A DNA stretch of 64,000 bases from Atrichornis clamosus (GCA_013400975.1 WBMZ01012202.1:49779-113778), one strand, 5' to 3'; shown: positions 39,401 to 53,839, numbered from the stretch's first letter. Program-made: numbers and translations. Notes: a model not told the origin generated them from the letters alone.

Positions 39401-42400
39401 CTAGAAAATCAGGATAAAAGCAAGGAAAAAAGGATTCCAAAATAGAATAGTTCAAATTGTACCCTAACCTCTTATGAAAAAAACAAACAAGTTTTCAAAG
39501 TGGATGGTAATTAATAGATACTCTCTTAGATGGTAATGATATACCATATAAGCAGCAAACAACATTTATCCAAATGCCTGTCACTCTCATTTATGGTGCC
39601 TAGAGACCTAACAAACAACAGACTGCTAGCAATCTGATAAATTCTATTCTGAAATCCCTAGAATACTCTATACAGCAAATGGGCCATGTAAAATGCTTGT
39701 AGGCACAGTGAGAGAATTTCCCTTTTTATACCATGGTATTATGGGTTTTCTGCTTAAAAAGGTTGGGAATTATTCTCTGTGATGATACATTAACCTAATT
39801 TCCATTTCTGTCTGCTTTCTGACCTATCTCATACTGAACACCTGCTGACATCAGAATTTCCAATACATTTTTTGTCAAAACATTCATTGAAAACAGGATT
39901 TGAACTCTCCTGTTAGGGGCTGGAGACGCCCATGCCAACAAGACAGGTGTGAACCTGTGGGAAAAATGTCCAGCAGTCGCAGAGACAGAACAGTCCAGTT
40001 GTTGCTCAGACTCAGAAACTTCTGAAACACACAGCAGGTTGGGGCTCCTCGCAGACTGCCTCCTTCCAGTGAAGCTACAAGGTAGGGGTGAGGAAAAAGG
40101 CGATGGTGTTTACACACATCTCTGCCTGCCATAGTGCAGGTAGGGTGTGCTCCAAACCCAGGGGCTTCCCACAGCGTGGACAAAACCAGAGGGGCTAAGG
40201 CATCCAAGTTTGATGGGTTTTGGCATGATAAGGACTTCAGCCTCACTCTTGAGCCATGGGCTGTACAGTATATAGTACACATTCACATGACTCTGTGGCT
40301 AAGAAGCAGCGTGCCAGCAAGGCCACCTGGGGTGGGGGAGGACACCTGCCGGGACACAGCATCCCAACCCTTCCCCTTGCCACCAGCTGAGCAGCCTGTG
40401 CAGCCTCACTGCCCCAGCAAACCAGCACAAGAGCAGTTTGGTAGCTACAGCATTGGCAGATGACTCTTCAGCAGCTCGTCCTCTTGTCTGAGAGTGTCTC
40501 CTTGCCCCAGTAGTTGGAAAAACTCCTACCAGCCAAGTGCAGAACAATGAAAAGCACTTTCCCAAGTTGGCAGAGATTGGTTTATACACATTTCAGTCTT
40601 CCATAGTGTTCTGGTTTGGGGATAATTTATATAATAAAAATGATGATGTATTTTCAGGCAGATCCTGCCTTCCTGGAAATATAAGGGATATTGTATTCCC
40701 AAATCTTGAATGACCACTAAAATATCACTTTCACAGAAAAATTTGTTATGCATACACAGTTAAAAAGGCTTGAAAGGAAAGTCCACTAGCACAAATAAGA
40801 CCAAGCTAAAGTCCTGTTCCACAGCTGGCAGAACCACATTGGTAGGACCTTTTGAAAAACCTTATAAAGAGCTGGTAGAGAAAAATCCCTGAGTGATACT
40901 CGGAGTAAGCAGAGGTAAATGCTTGCCAGATTAACTGTAAATTGCAGCTGCTTGACTTCGAGTATGTCTTCTGAAAAAACATGAATAATACTAGTCTTTT
41001 AAATACAGTGGACTTTCCTAACATGAAAAATAAAATCTTACGTGTGCTGCCAAGAAAGTCTGCCTAGAAACTTTCTGTTGAAGTTTTGTACAAGTTAGGA
41101 ATAGGATTTTCCCCAAGTGCAACACCTACCAAATATTCAGGCAATAAGAGGAGGTCTTTCAATGTCTAAATCAAGAACTCTTCTTTTCAGATATGTAAAC
41201 TGATCCAGAATGTTAAGCTGACTGACTACAAATTTCCCAATGGTGAAAAATTAAAACTATCTTGGAAATAGCAGAGATAATAATTTCATTTGGCCAAGGT
41301 CTGTCTTTTCTTGCCAATGGCCTGCAGAACCAACAGAACCAGCAAGTCTAAACAGGTTAGTATTTTACAGCAGAAAAATTAGAAAAATGGAAATGATCAA
41401 GGCCACCTTCTGAACAATATACTTCAGGCTGTAGTCAGAAGCACAGCAGAAGCAGATCCATTTCAGAGCAACCCCAGGGGAACCATCAGAGAAGGCAGAC
41501 TCCCTTTGGAACTGGGGCTAGGGGTTTTGTTTTGCAGCAGTCATAAAAGGACATATGATGCACACATATCCCAAAATCATATCATCTCAAACCCTATTTC
41601 TTCCCATGGATTAACTTTCCCTCTTTTATTTAATGAAGCAAACACTGCAACAGTGGCTTTTATTATTCCTTCATCTATTGGTTTCCCCTGGCTATTAGTA
41701 ACTTAGCTAAATGTAAGCCACCTGCAAGTGCTTTGCCACATCAAGAATCAAACCATAGCTATAGCTGCAAGCAAGAGATGTAGTACCAAAAAATTACATA
41801 TTTCCTGGTCGTTTGGGGCTCCATTTAACATTTAAAGAAAGTAAGAACTAATAGGACATTCTCCAAATGATATACAATTGATGCATGCTGGAAATAAGAC
41901 CTAGATTAAGCTGACCCTGCTTTGCGAGAAAATACAGGGTGTAGGGTAACAAGGAATGGGTGACATCAAAAGTCAAAGGAGACCAAAGGATTTTCTGAGT
42001 ACTATGTAAGGATTTAGCTCTAGGCTGATGTGATGAACCTTGCCACAATAGAAAGCAAATTTCTGATTGAAAGAATGCCAAATCCTATGTCAAACAGGAT
42101 TTTACCACATTGACTTTTAGGGATAAAAGGGGACCAAATTAAATAATTTGTGAGTTGAATTCCAAGTAATGAAAATTTGCAGGAAAGATAAAATGGGATA
42201 CTGCTGTATACTTCAAACTGCCAGGAGTCTTTCCAAAAGAAATAAATCTCACATGGAAGCTGAGCACTGTGCAAAAAAAATTCAAGTATTGTTCTAAGTA
42301 GCTCTTGCTTAGGAGTAATTAATCAGTAAGAGTAGAAAAAAAAATCTTAAACCTTCCAGAGTTAAGTTGTTTCCATAAAAAAAAGCACGTGGCACACTGC

Positions 42401-45400
42401 CAATTCTTCCAGACTATCTCCAATGAATCACTGCTTCTTGGGCCTCAAAATGATGCTGTCTCTCTTCCACTTGGCTGTGTCATCTCATTCCAAGGCTTTA
42501 TCTCAACACGATACTTTATCATCACACTTATTTATTGTGTAAAGTGTTTACTAATTTTCTATATTCAGATTTCAAAGTATAGTAACAGCATAATTGGTCA
42601 AATCTATTGATGTGCTTTCATTTGTCATGTCTCTAATAGCATTTTAAACACTATTCCCTTTTCTCAGATAATAACAGGAACTCGAAGATTTTACAAATTT
42701 TACGCTTCAATGTCTTCGAACTGCTTATGGAGTTTGAGCAAACATCATTTCTTCTAAGCATGGAAAGTTTTCTTTTAACATATTATTTCAGCACTTTATT
42801 TAACAATACAAGCATCTTAGGAAAGCATCTTATTTCTATTTCAGTTTAAAAGGCAGATGATGGATAAATTGTAGGTAATGTTGGAAAGAGATGTGCAAAA
42901 CCAACCAACTCCTCATTAAACTCTATTACTAACTCTGGCAATTTCCTCAGCAATTATTTCAAGGACAAGGCTGAAATAGTCTTTAAACTTTCCTTACTAT
43001 AAACAAATATTTCCTTGACATTTTCTGTTTTCAAAAGAATTCCTAAAAAGCAAATATGGTTAAAGAAGCTGGACAAAGAACAACTTATTTTTCAGAAAGC
43101 TACACATGCAATAACATGTTTTTAAAAAAGTAGTAAGGGGAGATTTCTGAATATATACTATGCTTTTCACCATTTGTAGGAAAAATAAACTCAACTAGCT
43201 ATGCTTCACTGTCTCTACAAGAACAATGATGTCTGCCTCCAGCTCAGTCCCTGCAAAAGCAGTATTTGATAAGGACACATTTGAGAGTCAACTGATCAAC
43301 CATGGCATGAAGGTCACTTTCTCACCTCAAAGACATAGCAATTAAAGCTAACCTGGCACAAAAGCCGAAGGCTAGTTTTTATCCTGTAACAGTCTCTCCA
43401 GGTTCGATCTGCAAAACAACTGAAAACTTGAAAACACCACTGGAGACAATAGGAGGAAACATATTAAAGGCATATATAGATATATTTCTCCCTTTTTCAC
43501 TTCATCCACCCTCCCCTCTTTCAGCTCCCTACCCATTTGCAGGAACAAGTTCTCTTTCCTACCCAAAGCCTGATTTTCCTATGAGTAAACCATCTGATGA
43601 AAATCATTTAACACATAGGGGACTGCAGGTTTACGTGGTACTTAGAATTAATACTGCACATCTCAACAGCACTATTAATGAGCTCCTTTGGCAGAGGAGA
43701 AAGAATTCATATATTCTACAATATCAGATTTTAAGGAAGTGTTTTATATACCTAGGACTGCTTCATGTCCTACTATTTTTCCGGCCAGTCATACTCGGGA
43801 ACAAAAACATTATGCTACCATCAGTGAAAATAATGCTCACTAATTGTGCTCACATGGATGTCACTCTACAATTCGATAACCAAAAAAACTACTGACTGCT
43901 GTAAATTCCTCAGAAGATTTACAATTAATTTTAAAATTATTGGGGCACTAATCTTTCCAATTAACCTAATATTCCAGCAAAGTCTGAGTGATATCACACA
44001 AAAAAAGCAACATCCAAATCTACAGGAACATATAATCAGTGCTGGAAGTACTGTCTAAACACACAGCCCAAGAGAAGACAGCTCTCTGCAGCAACTGTCC
44101 ATAAAACTGGCAATTTTGTGACTGATGGGACAGAAATGGCACTTATATGTTGCAGTGCATCTACTTAGTGAGGGACCAAACTAAGCACTCCTGAGTTGGA
44201 GCAGGAATGTACAGGTGGAGTACGTGAAAGACAAAAGATTCAGTAAATCCCGCTGGTTAATTGAAAAGTATCTTTCTTTACTCCCTGAGCCTGGAGGCAT
44301 GAGCAGCCTGGCTTCACGAGGAGGAGAGAAATTGAAGCAGCTTGCTGCACATTGGCCAAGCAGCAGTTATTTTCCCATGAATCCGCTTGCATTTTGTAGC
44401 AGAAATGACATTTACTTTACAGAGGAGCAAACTGTTCCCTTGTGTTAGGCGTTTGTTCCCAATCAAAACCACACAGCATAAATGCAAACCCTGAAAATCA
44501 ATGCAGTATTGCAAATTACAAAAATCACTTCAGGAACTAAGCAGCTGTTTATGGTGTACTTACATGTAAATATAAATTGAATTTTATAAGTGACTTAACA
44601 TATTTCTAAAAAGAACCATAAAGGCCATATTTTAAGGCCTTGTTAAAAAAATTTCCAACTAAATAAGCCCGTAAGAAAAAGTTGTGAAAATACTGCATTT
44701 ATCTATAATTAAATATATGCATCAGAACCCTTGTCCCATTGCAGATACTTTGTATGTCTGTGCTTACTATAACTAGAAGACATCTATGATAGCATACAAT
44801 AAGCCTTGCATCTCACCACAATGTTCAAAATTATTGAGTAAGACAATGCTGCACACAAGAACCAGAAACCACACTTAATTTTCTGGGAGAAGCAGGGGAC
44901 AAAATAAAACAAAACAATTGATTCTCATTCAATCCTATTCCTAATTTTTATTTTAACTGTTTACAACTGCACAGTTTTTTTTTTGAGCTCCTGCTATACC
45001 CCACCCAAGTGACCAGTAAATACAGGCAAGGAGGTTCTCAAGGAGGTTCAAAGCTGTAAGGCTTTGGGAGGTTCAGCTCTTGCACGCCCACTCTGATTAG
45101 AACAAAGAAAAATGGAGACTGTCAGAGAGCAATCACCAGTCATCAAGATGTTTGGCCAAAGCTGGGGGCTTAAGCCTTTCTGTTCATTCTATATGCCATC
45201 CACTAGGATGGAAAAGTCTCCACCTGTACATTTAGCAAAGTCGCAAAGATCATTCTTTAGCTTCATCAGTTTGACTAACTGCTTAAAACCCCCTCACATC
45301 TCTGCCTGCCTGAACAGCTGAGCCCTTGCCACCTCCCCCTCGTCTGCATGAAGGCAGCTCTGTCACCTGCAGAAATCACCCCTGGCTCAGCCATGCACAA

Positions 45401-48400
45401 GTGCTGTCACACCCTTCAAGAGCCCCACTACAAAGTCATGATGCTGCCAAACTTGATGGGCTGCAGGCTATGGTAGATACTGAGCAACTGGAAGGCCTCA
45501 TTTCTCCTCCTTCTCACAGACCCAGAGAAGCACACAGCCAGGATGCAAGGCAGCAGCAATGGGAATGCCAAAGAAGGAGGTCCAACAGCTGCCACCAGCG
45601 AGGATGCCACCCAACCCTCTTCAGGGCTTGCATCTCCCCTCTTGTCTCACACAAGGCCACGTATGACCTCTCACACACCTCACAACACCCACTGATCCTC
45701 TTTGCAAGCTCAAAAACAATGCTGGCAATCATCTCAGCAGCCATCAGATATCAGCCCCATCTTCAAAATTTCCACTGCTACTTGGAAAAGGATGTGTTGA
45801 CTTCAGCTGTATGCAGAGTAACATCAAACACGTACACCCATTCAAGGCTATAAAAAGAGCTCCTCTTCTTCAGTTTTTAATAAAGCATTATATTTAGTTT
45901 CCTCCCCCCATAATTTTCTCTCACTCTGCTACGAGAAGAGTAAATGGAGGTGTAAGAAGAGCATTATGATGTTTGCCTGTTTCTTTTGGTTAGAGGGTGT
46001 GTGGGGTTTTTTTAAACACATGGCAACATTTTGATTTCTATTCTTAGAAACCATTTGAGGCAAAAAAGGGCCCATGAAAGAATTGAAGTCCACAAATGAA
46101 CTTCCTTTCTGCTGGGTTTTTCTCAGCCATCTCCTCTCCAGTCATGCCTGCCAAAATCCCATGCTTTACAGGGGCATCTGTTCTATTCTCTCCAGGCCAA
46201 AAAAGGAGACTTTTCAAACTCTTACTACAGCCGAGGAAATCTATAGCTCAATGAGCCTAATGTGATTTTTTTTCCCATGTCTGCAGCTCCACAACTGCCA
46301 TCAGAAGGGAAAGTCTCTTTCTCCTGCCTCCCGTCCGCCAGCCACACGCTCCCAATCCAGGCCTCTTCTAAAAGCTGTCCTCCTCCCACTCCCCATGTAA
46401 CTGGCTTTTACCACATGACTGAGGAACTGAGATACCAGCCATAAATGAAACTCTACATGAACAGCTGAATTGACATATTCTTATGAATCCCTACACTGTT
46501 TTAAGTGTTTCACCCCCGCTGTGAACTTGGTATACTTCATACAACAAGAAATACATAAAAAAACAGTTGTTTTCCCACACTAGTACTACTCCTAGAGTAG
46601 TATCATAATAAAGGCAGTCTCACTGGCTTTGAGTAAAAACTGATTAACACTGCTTAATAAGAACAGGTCACCCTGAAACTGCATTGCCTGCCCATGATTT
46701 AAGGTCACACACTGGCTTTAAGAGCTAAGTGTGGTTGCTCCCACTAACACCAGAAAAGAACAATATAGACATCAAATTCCTTATGCCAACCTCAATGTTA
46801 AGGTGGCTTTATCCAAGTGCAACACATTTCCTTCAATAACTTATAATTTAGAGTGAAAAACATAAGGCACCACAATTCCATCAATTCCCCATGAAATAAC
46901 AGTTTTAATGTGTTTCAAATAAGCAGATGTTGTAGTATGCATCACTTGTAAGGCTTCAAAGCAACCACAATAGCAAGTACAGGCCACAAGCATCACTGCT
47001 GTGGCTTTCAGTGAAATCTGCAAAAAGACCAGAAAAAAATCTGAATGAAACAAAACAATCCCAGACATTTGCATCAGAAATAGAAATTCAGAAAGTTAAG
47101 CTGAGCAGCAGGTATGTATTAATGTTTTATATTCAGTGTTTGCACAATACCTCTAAAAATGCCTCACACACCTCATTTGGTTATGGGTAAAAGCTAAAGG
47201 CAAGTCTGAAAAGTTCCTTTTTCCTCTACAAGCAAAACATGTCTCATAATTTGAGGCACACAAAGGATGTAAGAATATACTAATTTGCAAATGAGCTCTT
47301 TATGTAATTATTTATTTAGATTTTCTAGCTAGCCACAAGCTTGTTCACATATCGTCTTCAAGAAGTAGGAGTAGTCGTAGCAGAGAAAACACAGGCAGGT
47401 TTTCAGCATGAGATTGTTATTACTGGGCATGAGGACCAAAGCTAATATCTGTGCCCACCCTACACCAGCTCTTTGTGGCTCAGCCTGTAAATGCATTGCC
47501 TCGTTGCCAGGCTGCATCTGAGCTGAATACATAAGCTCTACCCCTCATGAAAGGAAAAAAAATTTTAAAAATCAAAGTTAAGCTCTATATCTGGAAGAAA
47601 AAAAGGCAATTAAAAGAAGAGGAATACATTTCTGGCATAGCCCATTTCTCTGGTGAAATCAAGATTAAGAGGCATGTTTATGAGCAAAACTAAGTCAATA
47701 TTTTCAAATTGGTTTTTAGTGCAAATCTTAGTTTTGCCATTCACAAAATTCAATAGGTAATTATACAGTTAGGCAAACATCCTTAGAGGAAAGCAAAAGA
47801 ATAATGAATTCCCTACATAATTATTTATAGCTATGTTTTTGAGTGAACACAGTATAACAGGCATCAAGCCAATAATTAAAGGAAAAATCCCTGATTTGTA
47901 AAGCCTTAAATATTTCTGTAAGCCAGTCCATAGACTACAGCCTATTTCACAATCTAATCTGCCTTTGCAATACATAAAAATCCCAACAACTTAGACTGTC
48001 TCTGTGATTAATCATTACGATTTAAAATAAAACCTTGACAAAGATGGGTCCAGAAGTACAACCACAAAATATGTAATGCTATCAGAACATGCAATTTGCT
48101 TAAAATAATGTTCCCGGGAAGTGCCATAGTGTCGTGTGCAAAATATTTTGTCTGATCCGTATTTTGAAGAAACCCTTGGGAACAAAATCATTACCAAGCA
48201 TCAGTCAAAATGGCAACAACTAGAGATCAGATTCAATTCAGTCTTTCATAACTAACCCTAAGAACAAGCTGCTTATCACTTCAAAGCTCAAAAAAGATGA
48301 TGAAAACTATATAACACAATGTCCTTCAGCTCCCTGAAGACAATTGATTACATTCAGTTAGAAGCTGACTGGTGTGCAAGGATGCTTCTGCTTTCCAAAT

Positions 48401-51400
48401 ACATGGTTTAATTGCTAATACAACTTTACAAGAAAACAGAGAGGGAAAAAAAATCCCTCTCCTGCTACTGAAAAGTCAACCAGTAGCTGCTAGCAAGTGA
48501 AAGGAAGACCAAGGTATTTTTTTAAGCCCCAATATCATGAGTAATATGCTGGAGAAAAAACTAAACAAGCATTTTTTTTTGTAACAAACAAACAGAACAT
48601 GATCCAAAACATTCCCCTAAAATGTCATAGGTTTTATAGTGTCACAAGTAAAAATGATAATAAAAATCTATATCAATACATAAAATTCACAGCACAAAGG
48701 AGGTTTAACTGGATTGAAAAGAAGGGGGTTTTAATTTGTATATTATATACAGATGCTCTTGCTCCAGTTTAAGGCTTCTTTTATAGACATTAGAAACAAT
48801 ACTGGATAGATTGCTCTGCTCTATTTCAGCACTCCAAAACAGATTTAAATGGAAAAGATCATTGCACACAGGGCTGTGCAGAGCATACTTCATTCTTCTT
48901 ATACAACAGCAGGAGTTTTCAAGCAATTTGAATGTTACTTTGTTCTCTCTCATTCAAATGAAACTAAGTTGGCATTATTTTTACTACTGTAGAATGTGGT
49001 ATGCATAGGAGGAAATTTGCCAGGTATGTATTGGAGCCAGAGCATATGTCCTTAAGGAATAGTAAAACACAGACAATAAAGCTTTATCAATGTAAACAAT
49101 AGACACCAAGTCCCTTCCTCCTGCAGCAGCCTTAACTTAAATGCCCAGCAGCTCTGTGGATTCAAAAGACTAAATCCTATACCCTTGCTCTTGCCAAATA
49201 CCTCAATTGCCTTCAATGTGCATAGCACTTCTTTAGGACTAGAAATATTTGTCTTTTATCCAGCCCAAATATATTCCTCTGTTAGGAAATAGCCACTTTC
49301 CATCGATGCTTATGACAAGAACCTGCACCCCACTCACAGCTCCCCCAGCTTAGGGACAGGCCAGCTAAACATGACACAAAAGCACCTCCCAAATATTCAT
49401 TCTTCTTTATGAGGAACGCAGACAGATCTTAGTGATAAATGTTCAGGACAATCCCAGGATTCCTCCTTCAGTGCAGAAGGGAGTACTTGTAGAGATGCAC
49501 ATAAAAGTTGCAGGACAAGTTAAGAAGTAAATGGGAAACGAAAGAGGAACTGAGAGGGGGAAAGGAGAAACAAAAGGCACCTACAGGCACCATAAACATT
49601 GCTGAAACAAACAGGTTGTGTGTATGCCATGTCTAGATCAAAACCACTGCCAAATAACTCCACTAATCCCCTTTTAAGCAAAAACTGACTTCCAGGTTTT
49701 AAGACAGCACTAAAATAATGTAGCAGAAAATGAATGGTACATCATTGATTCTACTGGGTTTAGATTCGTCTGCTTTTTTGCAACTTTCATCCATCTTGGA
49801 GAAGCACCAAATTCATGGATTTACTTTTTCTCCTGGAAATAAATGGTTATTGCAAAAGAATTATGTTCATTTATACCATGCAAAATATCCTCCAAGATAG
49901 ACGGAAACAAGAAATATGTGGTACCAAGACAGTTTACGGGAAGGACACAGTAGCTGAGCCAGCAGAAAACAACTGCCCTCATTCTGTTTAATATCTGGAA
50001 CACTGGGTACCCTGGTCACATTGGTGGCAATTCTTCCTTAGTGCAGGAGAAACCAAGCTGTCCCAGGAGAAGAACCAGAGCAGGAAACTCTGTTGAAGAT
50101 GCAGTCCAAGCTCTGAAATAAACCTCTCAGCAGCAACTGTGAACAGGCATTTCTCTCATACATTGCTACAACTAGAAAAAGCTCTGCCTGAACATTACTT
50201 GCTAAGAATGTTTTGTGAGGAATTTTTAAAATTTAGTTTGGACAATTTCACATAACGTATTTATTCATTAATTCATTTATCCATTAACATATCTTCATTA
50301 TCGTCAGTGACAATACCATTTCAAAACTGAACATTTGCTTCAGCAATCTATGTAATCTCTGATTTTTCACAGAAGCCTATTCACCTTTCAATCATTTGTA
50401 TTATATCACTTGAGTAACTACTAAATTTGGATTTATTTCAGGGAAATATATAAATCTCTTCTGTAAAAATCTACACTTGAGGAAGTCACACTCTATGCTC
50501 CCTTTAGAGCCCTCAGAAAGATATAGACACACTTAGACTACAGCTCACCAACCCTGCTTTCTATGCTAGTTTGGAAGATTTGACAAACCATGCCTCACAG
50601 TATATAGGGACAACCAGATCTCCCCTGACTACAGGAGTCCACCTCAACTTCACTATGGTGTTTGATGATCCACCTCTGTGCTACACATCCTCTTTGCCCT
50701 GCTCCCCCTCATGACAGCAAGAGGAGATGCTTGAGACCAACTTCAGTTTTCATTTAAGTAAACAAGAAAGGCAAAGAAGCATGTTCAGCTGATGTAAAAT
50801 AAACACTCATACTCTGCTAAAAATGTTTCAGGCTGAATTCAACATCCACAAGGAGCTAAGGAAAACAGCAACACAAAATTCCTTACAAAGATTCCTTGGA
50901 ACTGGGAGATCCTGCTGCTGCTCCCGAACACTATATGGACTGCTTATTTTCAGAGTATTTTAAGACAGGACGAAATGTCACAAATAAGTAATTTACGTGA
51001 TCCAGAGTTTCCACCTTGATATTGTTTATTACCACTGAAAAACTCCCATGATCAATTAATATTTCATGCCTATGTGCAACAGACACTGAAATGTAATAAT
51101 GTCCTGACTTTATCAAATCCACAGCCTATCACAACACCTACCACTATGATTACAGCAAGAACAAGTAGAAGAATTTTGCAAACAGAATGTGTGCTGATAC
51201 AACCAATGCAACAGCAGTGCAGTCATTGAACGTTTTGAAATGAAGAAACTTGCAAAACAAGTCAGCAGAGAAGGACATGTGATGCCTGCTTATGGTAAAC
51301 CCAAAAACTCTGCTATGAAAGCTCCCAAATTCCAGAGCCCTTCTGAAAAAGATGGCACAGTCTGCATTTACAATACCACTGCTTAAATCAGCAGGGCATG

Positions 51401-52177
51401 AAGGACTGTGCACGGGCTCAGTCACGGTGGTGCTCTGGGTACCATTTCTCCAAGCTGTTGCCGACCACATGCACACCAAAACATGCACTCCTGCCTCAAA
51501 AGCAGTCTCAGTAGCAATGTCCAGCAGCCAAAGCCACACTGGGCTCTGGACACACTTTCAGATACCCTCTGCTGGCCAGACTGAGCTGTCCTCCAAGCAT
51601 CCACACAGGTCTGGGGTCCCGATGCAGTTCCACTTGGATCTCTCCCTCTGAGGAAGGGATACAGACACCTGGGCATGGGAGCCTACCACAGGCTCTTCTC
51701 AGTATCAGTGCAATGGGGACAAACGCTGCCAGGGATTTCCCCTCCAACCCATGCCTTAAAATAACACTGGGATGTGGGAGGAAAGCATCTAGGTTAACAC
51801 TGCTTCACACAGTACTATTTTAAGCAGGAAAACCCTGAGGATTGGTAGGGTTTTGATCCTTTCTTTCAAATGTTGCCACTTTAGGCACTCTCATCAGACT
51901 CTGTCTCCTCCTCCAACTTTAATCACCTGATGGCATTCTCGTAACAAAAATAAGGATAACACTATACATGGAAATGAATGAGAAATGAAAACGTGTTTTT
52001 ATGTCAAGATCAAAACAATAGCATCCAAATATTTTTCATTGTGCCAGAAGAAACTTCTGCTATTTCTCAGGCTACAGCACCACTCTTTAATTTGACAACT
52101 TAAAAAAAAAAAATTTAATTACTTGAACATTTACACCAGCAAGTCACCCAGTCTTTCAGAAGCTGAAAAACCCCTAC
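33450..52177. other. Long intronic stretch with no recognised gene or transposon
   Basis: AT-rich sequence with minor simple repeats: (TTA)n near 38345, (AC)6 near 37528 and AT-rich near 34503. Open frames include 45326-45853 (plus, 175 codons), 43428-43895 (plus, 155 codons), 39884-40282 (minus, 132 codons) and 51150-51539 (minus, 129 codons). None shows a recognisable domain, and all lie in locally GC-richer or strand-skewed DNA where chance frames lengthen. About 2-3 kb upstream of 52 kb no further CACNB2 exon was seen. Confidence 0.6.
38342..38360. repeat. T-run followed by a short (TTA)n microsatellite
   Basis: The sequence tttttttattattattatt is a T tract passing into about four TTA units, too short to be more than a minor microsatellite. 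Confidence 0.75.
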
Positions 52178-52270
52178 CTGGCGTACGAAACTGTTGGAGG
52201 TAGTGTCAGAAGATGTACTCCCATCTGATCCTTTAAACCGGTTTTTTCTTCTTGCCCCTTTACCGTAAGA
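52178..52270 (-). CDS. CACNB2: CACNB2 second coding exon
   Basis: This 93-base exon encodes exactly 31 codons: [18 protein letters not shown] followed by [13 protein letters not shown]. As I remember it, this is essentially identical to the mammalian CACNB2 segment between the variable first exon and the shared GSADSYTSRPS block. It is a basic, then Ser/Thr-rich linker ahead of the SH3 domain, included or skipped depending on the isoform. The acceptor is a T-rich tract ending ...atttaaacag (AG at 52272-52271). The donor is CAG|gtaggg (GT at 52177-52176). Both ends are phase 0, so skipping keeps the frame and exon 1 (AAQ|SYG) joins cleanly. It was too short to stand out as an open reading frame and was found by reading the minus strand. 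The near-perfect protein match in otherwise diverged intronic DNA indicates strong purifying selection. Confidence 0.95.
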
Positions 52271-53839
52271 CTGTTTAAATAAAAACAAAAACAAACAGGT
52301 TAGAGAAACAGCATTACAGCATTAGTTTGTGTTGCACAGAAAGCTTTCAGCGTCTCCTAGGCTAGCAAGGATTCAGACTATCAGCTTTGTGCCAATCAAT
52401 AAGCACGTATTCAGTAAGTAACTGATGGGATGCGTGTGCAAGTGCTCACCAGGCTTGGTCAATCAAGCCCTAAATGTTTTGTTGTTGTTGGGTTTTCTTC
52501 ACATTTGGGTTTGGAAAAACATTTATAGACTCGCATAGATGGAGAATTATTCACCCAAGTGACAGTGATTAAAAAGTACAGTTTGTTGTGCAGCTAGTTT
52601 AAATAAACAAGGTAGGAAAGGAGGTACTGGAGCAGTCTCCAGTACATCGCAGCTATGAGCCAAGTCAGCTGAGGGAACACTGAACAGCAAGAAGTGACAA
52701 ACAACTGTTGATTGAGATACAATCTTACAACCAAGGGAGATTTTACAATAATAACTTTTTTACAATAAGTTGAAGAAAGTAAAAGCAGTATGACAATAAA
52801 AAAGGACTGCATGTGTACCTGGAAGAAGGATAATATGCAAATAAAAAGCAAGGCAGCATTTTTATCTATTAGGAATTTTAAAAGATACCAGGAGAAAGCT
52901 ACCAGGAGAAAGGTTTACTGAAGCTAAAATGTAAAATCATGGTTTAGAAACACATAGAACCATAAAACCATGTTTTAGAAACACAGCAAATGTGTGCATG
53001 CATGTCTGTCCCGAAAAAGCTATTTGTTCTGTGTGTTGAATGCAGAGCATCAATAAATATCTTACAATAAATTTAAAAAAAAAGTGAAAGAGTTCAAAAC
53101 TATGTTATTTGCAACCACCTATTTTTGTGTAAGTAAGTGTAAACTGTGAGCTGTGCCATGACACCACCTTTGACGCTTCCCAGGGCATCTGTTCCAGGTA
53201 CAGCAGTCTCACAGATTTGTTCCACACAACAACATCAGGTCACATCCCTTCCTATCTAGTCCAACTATTTCAGTTCATCTAAACTTATCTCAAAATTATG
53301 TCTTGACTACTTAAAACATTTTTTTCCTTGAGGCTGATAAATACAATTTTTTCTCCTCACTCATCATGCTGCTGGAAAGGTCATTTTACTAATCCATCTC
53401 TCTGGATCATGTCTCCTGTCATTAAATACCTCCCACAGTTCCCTGCAATAAAAAGGGTCTTTGTCTTCTCTTTTAAGGTCTGTATTGGCCTATTCCCAAT
53501 CTTAGCTCTCATCCTGCATTCAGCACTGAACTTTTGAATTCCACAATAACTCAGGGAAAAAAAAACCCAAACAACACAAAACCAAACACCAGCCTCCATA
53601 ACCAACATGCTAATTTTCAGAGAGTAATTTCATATCCTCTCCCATACTACCTCACAATCCTTCTCCCAAGAATAAAAATTCCTTCACAGAAATCTTGCTG
53701 TTCTCCTTTAAATACACAAAAACAAAAAAACACCCTCTTGATAATAAGGAACTAGTGTACCTCAAAATATTATACTAATAAATGGTATTTTTTATCCACT
53801 ATTACTGCCTAGGATTCTAAGTCCATGAATCCACATCAC

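Larger units (their letters stand above)
1..52177 (-). other. CACNB2: CACNB2 intron 2, 5' portion (continues beyond the left edge)
   Basis: Everything to the left of exon 2 is assigned to the second intron, because the next shared exon (start of the GSADSYTSRPS block) could not be found on the minus strand. This intron is known to be very long in vertebrate CACNB2 and to hold further alternative first exons. I looked by eye for coding matches to the known short N-termini (palmitoylated MQCCGLVHRR form, MKATWIRLL form and others) and saw none, though so short an exon could be missed. The intron carries all the CR1 copies and the LTR listed here. Confidence 0.75.

Noticed and set aside
40606..40660. 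Stretch gtgttctggtttggggata that resembles the start of an avian LTR
   Set aside because: Only the first dozen bases are similar; the following sequence does not continue the LTR pattern and no second end or target duplication was found.
43428..43895. 155-codon plus-strand open frame
   Set aside because: No family resemblance, pyrimidine-rich strand, overlapped by unrelated minus-strand frames; treated as chance.
51150..51539. 129-codon minus-strand open frame just downstream of CACNB2 exon 2
   Set aside because: It sits on the gene's strand, but the peptide does not resemble the CACNB2 exon that should follow (GSADSYTSRPS) and no phase-compatible splice sites frame it.
1..52177. Known short alternative CACNB2 first exons (palmitoylated MQCCGLVHRR form, MKATWIRLL form and others)
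   Set aside because: No coding match was seen on the minus strand by eye; they may lie further downstream outside the window, so none is annotated.
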